The notes beneath the pieces were generated by a model. That model was not told where the DNA came from, searched no databases, and worked only from the letters and a program-made list of their open reading frames with translations. This document shows, piece by piece, positions 27,883 to 35,466 of a stretch of 35,466 bases of DNA. The DNA comes from an uncultured Clostridia bacterium (GTDB lineage: Bacteria; Bacillota; Clostridia; Lachnospirales; Lachnospiraceae). Every line of letters begins with the position of its first letter. Within the stretch, counting starts at the first letter, position 1. Made by a program: the position numbers and the translations under genes. Where the stretch lies: positions 1 through 35,466 of the forward strand of contig CAMOCO010000005.1 in NCBI GenBank assembly GCA_946610715.1, given 5' to 3'.

Positions 27883-29232
27883 CTACTGTTCAATATGTCC
27901 TTTAGCTTTAATAACATCTATTACCGAATCAACATATTTCTCACATATCTCATCAGTCTCCGCTTCAACCATTACGCGGATAACAGGCTCGGTACCCGAT
28001 TCACGTACGAGAATACGTCCTGTATCTCCAAGTTCCTCAGCTACCTTTGCAACTGCTGCCTGTACATCAGGATCATTCTGTGCATCCGGCTTACTTTTTA
28101 CACGAACATTCTTCAGTACCTGCGGATAGAATACAACCGGCGCTGCAAGCTCTGACATCGGCTTCTCTTTTGCCAGGAGCACTTCCATCATCTTGATACT
28201 GGTAAGGATTCCGTCACCTGTGGTTGCATACTTTGTAAAGATTATATGGCCTGACTGCTCACCGCCGATACGGTTTCCTGTCTGAACCATGTTCTCATAT
28301 ACATATTTATCTCCGACCTTAGTCTTATCATACTCGATTCCAACCTTATCAAGCGCCTTATAAAGACCGAAATTGCTCATAACAGTTGTAACAACCTTGT
28401 TATTTACGAGCTTTCCTCTTTCCTTCATGTAGAGACCATAGATGTAGAGGATATGATCACCTGTTACCACATTTCCCTTTTCATCTACACAAAGGCATCT
28501 GTCAGCATCTCCGTCATAAGCGAATCCAACATCAAGACCCTTTTCAACTACAAATTTCTGAAGGTGCTCAATATGAGTCGATCCGCAATCTGTATTGATA
28601 TTGTATCCGTCAGGATTATCATTCATTACATATGTCTTCGCACCAAGAGCATCGAATACTCCCTTGGCAATCTGCCATGCTGCACCATTTGCAACATCCA
28701 GTCCGACTTTAACATCTTTAAAACTGTACTTGCTCATGGAAATAAGATAACCTATGTATCGATTACGTCCTGCAACATAATCTACAGTACGTCCAATCTC
28801 ATCCTTTGAAGCAATCGGAACTTCAACCTTACCATCAATATAATCCTCAACCTTAAGGATTGTCTCCTCATCCATCTTCTCACCATTTCCGTTAAGAAGC
28901 TTGATACCATTATCATAATATGGGTTATGGGATGCAGAGATCATAATACCACAGTCAAAGTCATCCACTCTGGTAATATAGGCAACTGACGGTGTAGTCG
29001 TGACATGCATAATATATGCATCTGCGCCGCTGGCCATAAGTCCTGTACAAAGAGCATATTCAAACATATATGAGCTTCTTCTGGTATCTTTACCTATAAC
29101 GATTTTAGCCTTCTTGTTCTGTCTGGCTCCATAATACCATCCGAGAAAACGTCCGATCTGAACAGCATGTTCAAAGGTCAGGTCCTTATTTGCTTCTCCG
29201 CGAAAGCCGTCTGTTCCGAAATATTTACCCAT
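27883..29232 (-). CDS. glmM: phosphoglucosamine mutase
   Basis: MGKYFGTDGFRGEAN, IGKDTRRSSYMFE, GIMISASHNPYYDNGIKL, FAYDGDADRCLCVD, VRESGTEPVIRVMVEA. Confidence 0.96.
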   Translation of the reverse strand: MGKYFGTDGFRGEANKDLTFEHAVQIGRFLGWYYGARQNKKAKIVIGKDTRRSSYMFEYALCTGLMASGADAYIMHVTTTPSVAYITRVDDFDCGIMISASHNPYYDNGIKLLNGNGEKMDEETILKVEDYIDGKVEVPIASKDEIGRTVDYVAGRNRYIGYLISMSKYSFKDVKVGLDVANGAAWQIAKGVFDALGAKTYVMNDNPDGYNINTDCGSTHIEHLQKFVVEKGLDVGFAYDGDADRCLCVDEKGNVVTGDHILYIYGLYMKERGKLVNNKVVTTVMSNFGLYKALDKVGIEYDKTKVGDKYVYENMVQTGNRIGGEQSGHIIFTKYATTGDGILTSIKMMEVLLAKEKPMSELAAPVVFYPQVLKNVRVKSKPDAQNDPDVQAAVAKVAEELGDTGRILVRESGTEPVIRVMVEAETDEICEKYVDSVIDVIKAKGHIEQ

Positions 29233-29233
29233 G

Positions 29234-29896
29234 TTATTTGTCCTCCTTGTGAATTACTTCCCCGTTATCCTTCCAGATAGAATTTTCGGGAACAACTCCC
29301 CTTACACAGGAAGTCGGATATACATTTGAATGGCGGCCTATGACTGTACCGGGATTACATACCGCATTACAGCCAACCTCAACATAATCGCCAAGCATGG
29401 CACCGAATTTCTTGATGCCTGTTTCTACATGTTCAGTCCCATTATGTACTATTACGAGTTTCTTGTCGCTCTTTACATTACTTGTAATACTTCCGGCACC
29501 CATATGACTGAAATAACCCAGAATGGAATCACCTACATAATTATAGTGAGGTGTCTGAACATGATCGAAAAGAATAACATTTTTCAGTTCAACGCTGTTT
29601 CCCACAACACAGTCAGCACCAACCAGTGCCGAACCGCGGATAAATGCCCCATGTCTTACTTCAGTATTCGGCCCGATGATACATGGCTCACCAATATAAG
29701 CAGACGGGAATACCTTCGCAGTCTTATGAATCCAGACATGCTCCGAAACCTCTTCATAATCATCTCCGAGAGTAGGTCCGAGAGAAAGGATTAAGTCCTT
29801 TATCCCCTTTAAAGCCTCCCATGGATATGTAAAGCCTGAAAGATAATCCTTTGCAAGCGTATGGTCAAGATCATACAGATCTGAAATTGTATACAT
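29234..29896 (-). CDS. left-handed beta-helix acyltransferase resembling the GlmU C-terminal GlcN-1-P N-acetyltransferase domain
   Basis: Hexapeptide repeats (VWIHKTAKVFPSAYIGEPCIIGPNTEVRHGAFIRGSALVGADCVVGNSVELKN) and HYNYVGDSILGYFSHMGAGSITSN, comparable to GlmU HLxYLGDAxIGxxxNIGAGTITxN; 220 aa, no NTP-transferase domain. Confidence 0.85.
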   Translation of the reverse strand: MYTISDLYDLDHTLAKDYLSGFTYPWEALKGIKDLILSLGPTLGDDYEEVSEHVWIHKTAKVFPSAYIGEPCIIGPNTEVRHGAFIRGSALVGADCVVGNSVELKNVILFDHVQTPHYNYVGDSILGYFSHMGAGSITSNVKSDKKLVIVHNGTEHVETGIKKFGAMLGDYVEVGCNAVCNPGTVIGRHSNVYPTSCVRGVVPENSIWKDNGEVIHKEDK

Positions 29897-29899
29897 GCT

Positions 29900-30691
29900 T
29901 TACAGCCTCTCTTTCTTCTCGATATCAAGGAAATATTTATATGTATCAACCGTAAGCTCACCGCAGGCAGCTTCATCACAAGCGATGATCGCACCATTAT
30001 GCATCTGAAGAGCACTGCATGTCCACTTGTGACTTACATTTCCTTCTACGGTTGCTGCAAGCGCACGTGCTTTATTATGTCCATTAATAAGTATAAGTAC
30101 TTCCTTGGAATCTGTTACTGTTCCAACACCTACCGAAAGTGCCTGTGAAGGAACCTTCTCCGGATCATTTCCGAAGAATCTTGAATTAACTATACGAGTA
30201 TCTGTTGTAAGATCTCTTACTCCTGTTCTTGAAGAAAGCGATGTAAACGGCTCGTTAAATGCTATATGACCATCAACGCCGATTCCGCCCATAAAAAGAT
30301 CGATTCCGCCGTAGGAAGCGATCTTCTCTTCATAACGTGCACACTCGCCTTCCGGATCATCTGTCATTCCGTTAAGGATATTGATATTCTCAGGTTTCAT
30401 GTCTACAAGATGATTAAAGAAATTGTCATGCATGAAATACCAATAGCTCTGATCATGATCCTTTGGAAGTCCCAGATATTCATCCATGTTGAATGTAACA
30501 ACATTTGCAAAAGAAAGCTCTCCTGCCTGATTCTGGCGTGCAAGCTCCTTATATACACCGATTGGTGATGAACCTGTCGGAAGACCCAGAACAAACGGAC
30601 GGTCCTCTTTATGATTCTTTATTTTAGCTGCAATATAATCAGCTGCCCATTTACACATTTTATCGTAGTTTTCCTGAATTACTACTCTCAT
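29900..30691 (-). CDS. nagB: glucosamine-6-phosphate deaminase/isomerase NagB
   Basis: [100 protein letters not shown]; start at [11 protein letters not shown] (30691). Confidence 0.95.
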   Translation of the reverse strand: MRVVIQENYDKMCKWAADYIAAKIKNHKEDRPFVLGLPTGSSPIGVYKELARQNQAGELSFANVVTFNMDEYLGLPKDHDQSYWYFMHDNFFNHLVDMKPENINILNGMTDDPEGECARYEEKIASYGGIDLFMGGIGVDGHIAFNEPFTSLSSRTGVRDLTTDTRIVNSRFFGNDPEKVPSQALSVGVGTVTDSKEVLILINGHNKARALAATVEGNVSHKWTCSALQMHNGAIIACDEAACGELTVDTYKYFLDIEKKERL

Positions 30692-30755
30692 ATTTTTTCT
30701 CTCTTTCTTATATGTAATATAAAATGAATACACCAAAGCGCATCATTCCGGTATT

Positions 30756-30890
30756 AAAAGAACCTCTGTTACGGTTTTTATTCCGCTTTTTAAATTCCTT
30801 CTGACGATATACCGGTTACCGTGACAGCATCCGCCGAGTCTTTCGACCACTGTCAGCCTCGTCACCCCTGGTATGGGCCCGGCGCTAATA
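30756..30890 (-). ncRNA. glmS-type self-cleaving ribozyme/riboswitch (GlcN6P-responsive) upstream of nagB
   Basis: Minus strand: ATTA|GCGCCGGGCCCATACCAGGGGTGACGAGGCTGACAGTGGTCGAAAGACTCGGCGGATGCTGTCACGGTAACCGGTATATCGTCAGAAGGAATTTAAAAAGCGGAATAAAAACCGTAACAGAGGTTCTTTT. Contains A|GCGCC cleavage site (between 30886 and 30885), TGACGAGG, CTCGGCGGATG, P2 helix TGACAG/CTGTCA, CGCC/GGCG pseudoknot, P3 CGGTA/TATCG, P4 AGAAGGA/TTCTTTT with P4.1 CGG/CCG. Confidence 0.9.
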
Positions 30891-30941
30891 GTTTCTGCCT
30901 CTCCTTCCCTCAGAATACTATTTTACAAATAATCAGAATGA

Positions 30942-30970
30942 ATTATAACATGATTGTTTAAAAAAACCAA
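30942..30970 (-). promoter_or_regulatory. predicted sigma-A promoter for the ribozyme-nagB transcript
   Basis: Minus strand TTGGTT (30970-30965) - 17 nt - TATAAT (30947-30942), about 50 nt upstream of the ribozyme cleavage site. Confidence 0.7.
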
Positions 30971-30995
30971 TAGATTTGATACATTTTGTGCTCAA

Positions 30996-31044
30996 TATAA
31001 AAAATGTCCCTACATGTAGGGTTATCCTGCATGAGGGACATTTC
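30996..31044 (-). terminator. Rho-independent terminator of the 113-aa gene
   Basis: Minus strand AAATGTCCCTCATGCAGGATAACCCTACATGTAGGGACATTTTTTAT, long stem and T-run. Confidence 0.85.
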
Positions 31045-31074
31045 GATTTTTCTGTTAAGTCCGCTGTCTGACTA

Positions 31075-31416
31075 TCAATTCCATTTTTCCAGATGAAATT
31101 CTTTTTTAAGTCTGTACAGACATTCGCTGATTCCATCCATTGCTACGTTAAGATTATTCAGATCAAGCAGATGATGGATCTCTCCGTTTGGATAAAACTT
31201 CTCAAATATTTCCGAAAGATTTATCACGGACGTACTGTCTTCATATTTTATAAGCTCATCCAGTTCTACTCCAAAGCCCACTAAAGCTCTGTACAGCTCT
31301 TCATCTTCCACAAGTCCGTTCGTTTTCATAACAATATCATAATAATATTTAATACCGCTTATATATCCCTTCTTATTTGAAGGCATTTCTGAAACTTTTT
31401 TTATAACCTCATCCAT
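31075..31416 (-). CDS. hypothetical protein, 113 aa
   Basis: ORF MDEVIKKVSEMPSNKKGYISGIKYYYDIVMKTNG...LEKWN followed by a terminator, downstream of metG. Confidence 0.7.
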   Translation of the reverse strand: MDEVIKKVSEMPSNKKGYISGIKYYYDIVMKTNGLVEDEELYRALVGFGVELDELIKYEDSTSVINLSEIFEKFYPNGEIHHLLDLNNLNVAMDGISECLYRLKKEFHLEKWN

Positions 31417-31454
31417 TGTATTAATCTCCTATCGTCACTTATCAGCCATTCCTG

Positions 31455-33437
31455 TCAGCTAATCATTGAACCTGCAGGTACATCTTTCTCAGCAGTAAGA
31501 AGTGCAAGATTTCCATTTTCATCTTCTGCGCAAAGAAGCATTCCCTCAGATACCACACCGGCAAGTTTTGCGGGTTCCAGATTTGTGATTACAACAACCT
31601 TTTTACCAACCATATCTTCCGGCGAATAATAATTCTTTATTCCGGAAACTATCTGAAGTACACGTCCGGCAACCTGCACCTGTGAGCAAAGCAGTTTCTT
31701 CGACTTCGGAACTTCCTCACAGGAAAGGACTTCACCGATCTGAAGCTGCATCTTGTCAAACTCCTCTATGGTAATCTGCTGCTTTACAAGATTCTCAACA
31801 CTTGTAGGTTCTGTTTTCTCTTCCTTTTTCTCAGCCTTCGGCTCTTCCTTTTCAGGTTCCTTCGGTGGGAATCTCAATGCTATCTCATCAAGCATCTTTG
31901 CTTCATCAACTCTCTGGAAAAGAATTTCAGGTGAATCCGTCACTCTGTTTCCCGAAGGATAAAGTCCAAACTGTCCGAGCTCGGTAACAGCACGTTTTTC
32001 TGTGTTCAGCTGCTTAAGTATCCTCTCACTTGTATCAGGAAGGAATGGTTCAAGAAGAGTTGCACCTATGGTAATGCTTTCCACAAGGTTATAGAGAACC
32101 GTGCTGAGGCGGTCTCTCATATGATCCTCTTTTGCAATAGCCCATGGCATTGTCTCATCAATATATTTATTACATCTCTTAAAGAGATTCCATATTTCCG
32201 TAATGGCATCGGCTACTCTGAGCTTATCCATACACTTATTTACACTAAGTCTCGTTCCGATAACAGTCTTTTTCAGATCTTCATCTATGGCATCATTTGC
32301 TCCGAGGTTTTCGACAAACCCTCCAAAATACTTATTGCTCATGGAAATGGTACGGTTAACCAGATTTCCCAGAACATTTGCAAGATCTGAATTAAATCTT
32401 TCAATCATAAGCTCCCATGATACAACTCCGTCATTTTCAAATGGCATCTCATGAAGAAGGAAATATCTTACAGCATCAACTCCGAAATAGTCTACCATAT
32501 CATCGGCATAGAGAACATTTCCTCTGGATTTACTCATCTTTCCGTCACTTTGAATCAGCCATGGATGACCGAATACCTGCTTCGGAAGCGGAATGTCAAG
32601 TGCCATAAGCATTATCGGCCAGTAGATCGTATGGAATCGGAGAATATCTTTTCCTATAAGGTGAAGATCACATGGCCAGTATTTTTTGAACATCGGATCG
32701 GATTCTCCGTTTGCATGATAACCAAGTCCGGTGATATAGTTGCTGAGTGCATCTATCCATACATATACAACATGCTTCGGATCGAAATCTACCGGAATGC
32801 CCCATTTAAATGAAGTTCTTGAAACACACAGATCCTGAAGTCCCGGCTTAAGGAATGTATTTACCATCTCATTTTTTCTTGATTCGGGCTGGATAAAATC
32901 CGGATTGTCTTCTATATATTTTATAAGCCTGTCTGCATATTTGCTCATTCTGAAGAAATATGCCTCCTCGGATGCGGGCTTTACGGGGCGTCCGCAATCA
33001 GGGCAGCATCCGTCAACCAGCTGTCCCTTGGTCCAGAAGGATTCACATGGAGTACAATACAGTCCTTCATATTTACCTTTATATATATCGCCCTTTTCAT
33101 ACAGCTTTCTGAAAATCGCCTGAATCTCCGCCTCATGATCCTTGTCGGTGGTTCTGATGAATTTGTCATAGGATGTATTCATGAGATCCCATATTCTCTT
33201 AATCTCAGCTGCTCTCTCATCAACAAATTCCTGCGGCGTTGAAAGACTTTCAAATGCTTTTGTCTCAATCTTCTGCCCATGTTCATCGGTTCCTGTCTGG
33301 AATCTTACATCATATCCGATGAATCTTTTATACCTTGCAATACTGTCTGCAAGCACTATCTCATAGGTATTACCTATATGAGGCTTTCCCGAGGCATATG
33401 CTATTGCCGTCGTAATGTAATAAGGTTTCTTTGCCAT
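31455..33437 (-). CDS. metG: methionyl-tRNA synthetase with C-terminal tRNA-binding (EMAPII/OB) domain
   Basis: YYITTAIAYASGKPHIGNTYE, GTDEHGQKIE, CTPCESFW...CCPDCGRP zinc motif, KMSKSRGNV, C-terminal IGEVLSCEEVPKSKKLL...GKKVVVITNLEPAKLAGVVSEGMLL. Confidence 0.97.
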   Translation of the reverse strand: MAKKPYYITTAIAYASGKPHIGNTYEIVLADSIARYKRFIGYDVRFQTGTDEHGQKIETKAFESLSTPQEFVDERAAEIKRIWDLMNTSYDKFIRTTDKDHEAEIQAIFRKLYEKGDIYKGKYEGLYCTPCESFWTKGQLVDGCCPDCGRPVKPASEEAYFFRMSKYADRLIKYIEDNPDFIQPESRKNEMVNTFLKPGLQDLCVSRTSFKWGIPVDFDPKHVVYVWIDALSNYITGLGYHANGESDPMFKKYWPCDLHLIGKDILRFHTIYWPIMLMALDIPLPKQVFGHPWLIQSDGKMSKSRGNVLYADDMVDYFGVDAVRYFLLHEMPFENDGVVSWELMIERFNSDLANVLGNLVNRTISMSNKYFGGFVENLGANDAIDEDLKKTVIGTRLSVNKCMDKLRVADAITEIWNLFKRCNKYIDETMPWAIAKEDHMRDRLSTVLYNLVESITIGATLLEPFLPDTSERILKQLNTEKRAVTELGQFGLYPSGNRVTDSPEILFQRVDEAKMLDEIALRFPPKEPEKEEPKAEKKEEKTEPTSVENLVKQQITIEEFDKMQLQIGEVLSCEEVPKSKKLLCSQVQVAGRVLQIVSGIKNYYSPEDMVGKKVVVITNLEPAKLAGVVSEGMLLCAEDENGNLALLTAEKDVPAGSMIS

Positions 33438-33487
33438 TTCTTTATTCTCCCCTCTGATTCAGGACTAATGATATCCTGATCATAAAT

Positions 33488-33523
33488 TAAAAACCGGGCA
33501 GACAGAGCCCGTCTACCCGATAT
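33488..33523 (-). terminator. Rho-independent terminator downstream of murA
   Basis: Minus strand CGGGTAGAC-GGGCTCT-GTCTGCCCG followed by GTTTTT. Confidence 0.8.
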
Positions 33524-33568
33524 TATACATATTTAGCCATTCTCAAACAAGAATTATTTAAATAATGT

Positions 33569-34873
33569 TTATCCGACTCTCAATTTAAACTTCTGAATCT
33601 CTCTGTCTGAATCAACAATTTCCATATTACCGCCAAGTCTTCTGACCTTTTCATCAAAATCCTCATATCCTCTCTTGATATACTGGATTTCATCAATAGT
33701 GCTGTAGCCTTCTGCTGCAAGAGCAGCTATAACAAGCGCAGCACCGGCTCTCAGATCCGATGTGGTAATTCTTGCACCTGTATATTTATTTACACCCGAA
33801 ATGATGGCTGTATTATTCTCAACTCTGATCTTTGCACCCATTCTTGCCAGCTCAGATACATATCTGAATCTGTTTTCGAAAATACTCTCCACAACAAGGC
33901 TTGTACCTGTTGCTATTCCCAGAACCGTCGCCATCTGAGCCTGCATGTCCGTCGGAAATCCGGGATAAGGAAGCGTCTTAATCTGGGTTGCTTTAAGCTC
34001 TCCGTCGGCCATAACCCTTACCGAATCATCATATTCGATAACGTTGGCACCCATCTCTATAAGCTTTGAGGATATAGCCTCAAGGTGCTTGGGGATTACG
34101 TTCTTGATAAGTATATTACCTCGTGTGGCAACTGCCATTGCCATAAAGGTTCCTGCTTCAATCTGATCCGGAATAATGGAATACTCGGCACCGTGAAGTC
34201 TTTCAACACCACGGACTCTGATCACATCAGTACCGGCACCCTTTATGTTGGCTCCCATTGTATTAAGGAAGTTTGCCACATCAACTATGTGAGGCTCTTT
34301 TGCCGCATTCTCAATAGTGGTTTTACCATCTGCAAGTGCTGCCGCAAGCATAATATTGATCGTAGCACCTACCGATACTGTATCGAGATATATATGAGCT
34401 CCTACCAGCCTTTCCGCCTGAGCCACTATTTTTCCGCCTGCAACAATCTCAGTTGATGCACCGAGCTTGCTGAAGCCTTTAATATGAAGGTCAATAGGTC
34501 TGGCACCGATATCACAGCCACCCGGAAGAGCTACATCGGCATACTTGAATCTGCCCAGCAATGCTCCGATAAGGTAATATGAAGCTCTGATCTTTCTGAT
34601 GAATTCGTCATCTACCGATAACTTATCTTCACCTTTAATACCCTTGCCGCATATTTTAACTGTGTGCTTATCCAGATACTTTACAGTTGCTCCGATATTC
34701 TCAATAGCCTTAAGCAATGTAATTGTATCTGAAACATATGGTACATTTTCTATAGTGCATTCATCTTCTGTCATAATAGCGGCCGCAAGTATACCGAGCG
34801 CGGCATTTTTAGCTCCTCCTATGACAACATCACCCTCAAGATGGACGCCACCTTTTATCACATATTGTTCCAT
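33569..34873 (-). CDS. murA: UDP-N-acetylglucosamine 1-carboxyvinyltransferase
   Basis: VIKGGVHLEGDVVIGGAKNAALGILAA, RASYYLIGALLGRF, LPGGCDIGARPIDLHIKGF (active-site Cys loop), FPTDMQAQMAT; start at MEQYVIKGG (34873). Confidence 0.96.
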   Translation of the reverse strand: MEQYVIKGGVHLEGDVVIGGAKNAALGILAAAIMTEDECTIENVPYVSDTITLLKAIENIGATVKYLDKHTVKICGKGIKGEDKLSVDDEFIRKIRASYYLIGALLGRFKYADVALPGGCDIGARPIDLHIKGFSKLGASTEIVAGGKIVAQAERLVGAHIYLDTVSVGATINIMLAAALADGKTTIENAAKEPHIVDVANFLNTMGANIKGAGTDVIRVRGVERLHGAEYSIIPDQIEAGTFMAMAVATRGNILIKNVIPKHLEAISSKLIEMGANVIEYDDSVRVMADGELKATQIKTLPYPGFPTDMQAQMATVLGIATGTSLVVESIFENRFRYVSELARMGAKIRVENNTAIISGVNKYTGARITTSDLRAGAALVIAALAAEGYSTIDEIQYIKRGYEDFDEKVRRLGGNMEIVDSDREIQKFKLRVG

Positions 34874-34975
34874 TTTACAGTTATCCTCTGTTAAAACTAA
34901 ATTCAATATAACAAGCTGAATTAGCACATAATCTTTGTAATTATATCATATATTAAGAAATTGTAAACCCAAAAA

Positions 34976-35466
34976 TTATATTATCTCATTCATGAACCTT
35001 CTGACCTCGAACCAGGCCTCCTTCGACTCGGGCATAAGCATGGCGGAATGCTGGAAAACATGGAACATTCCTTCATATTTTGTAAACCTTACCTTAACAC
35101 CGGCAGTTCTTGCCTTTTCTGCCAGAACCTCCGAATCACTGAGAAGCATTTCTTCAGTCCCGACCTGGATAAGCATAGGAGGAAATCCGGTAAAATCACC
35201 GTAAATCGGGGACAGCTCGGGATCGGTTTTGTCCGCATTTCCGATATACGGATTTTCAAAAATCACCTTGGACCTGTTATTTCCGAATACCGGATCTTTT
35301 TCAAAATTGTCTTTATATGACGGCAGTTCTGCGGAAACATCCCCCCAGGGAGACATAAGCACTATCCCTGCCGGAAGCTCTTTACCAAGTCTTTTAAGTC
35401 TGAGTGCCAGAGCCAGCGACAGTCCTCCGCCTGCCGAATCTCCGCCGAATATGATTCTGTCAGCCG
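34976..35466 (-). CDS. alpha/beta hydrolase (HSL-like esterase/lipase), 5' end truncated by window edge
   Basis: Minus strand reads ...DRIIFGGDSAGGGLSLALALRLKRLGKELPAGIVLMSPWGDVS...PPMLIQVGTEEMLLSDSEVLAEKAR...GMFHVFQHSAMLMPES; GDSAGG nucleophile motif, catalytic D and H regions. Confidence 0.92.
   Translation of the reverse strand, partial: ADRIIFGGDSAGGGLSLALALRLKRLGKELPAGIVLMSPWGDVSAELPSYKDNFEKDPVFGNNRSKVIFENPYIGNADKTDPELSPIYGDFTGFPPMLIQVGTEEMLLSDSEVLAEKARTAGVKVRFTKYEGMFHVFQHSAMLMPESKEAWFEVRRFMNEII

Noticed and set aside
30756-30890. Alternative identities for the structured RNA upstream of nagB (RNase P RNA, cobalamin, guanidine riboswitch)
   Set aside because: Lacks the signature motifs of those families, while the ordered A|GCGCC, TGACGAGG, CGGCGGATG and P4 elements fit the glmS ribozyme
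25914-31044. AGGGACAT/ATGTCCCT shared by two terminators (25914-25944 and 30996-31044) as a dispersed repeat family
   Set aside because: Only two short copies, both explained by intrinsic terminators; likely coincidence

Overview
The window is a Firmicutes-type (Lachnospiraceae-like) chromosomal segment rich in cell-envelope genes. It encodes a partial phosphohexomutase, MurG, an HD-domain protein, TadA next to a large SRP RNA, a BceRS/BceAB-like peptide-sensing/resistance module, RsmA, TatD, an aminotransferase and MalQ, PlsC, a CPBP protease, Ddl and a membrane-anchored MurF, ComF, RecD2, a PAS/GAF protein coupled to MreB, a DivIVA-like coiled coil, GlmM, a GlmU-C-like acetyltransferase, NagB, MetG, MurA and a partial esterase. 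There are two standout observations. (1) A glmS-type ribozyme with recognisable cleavage site, P2 pseudoknot core, P3 and P4/P4.1 lies upstream of nagB rather than glmS. It leads a nagB / GlcN-1-P acetyltransferase-like / glmM operon, which suggests NagB works in reverse as the amino-sugar-forming enzyme under GlcN6P feedback. (2) A DivIVA-like protein carries 14 uninterrupted 11-residue repeats, with Thr/Ser at position 3 and Cys at position 7 in 12 of the 14: a cysteine/threonine hendecad 'ladder'. All calls come from reading the sequence; no database search was run.
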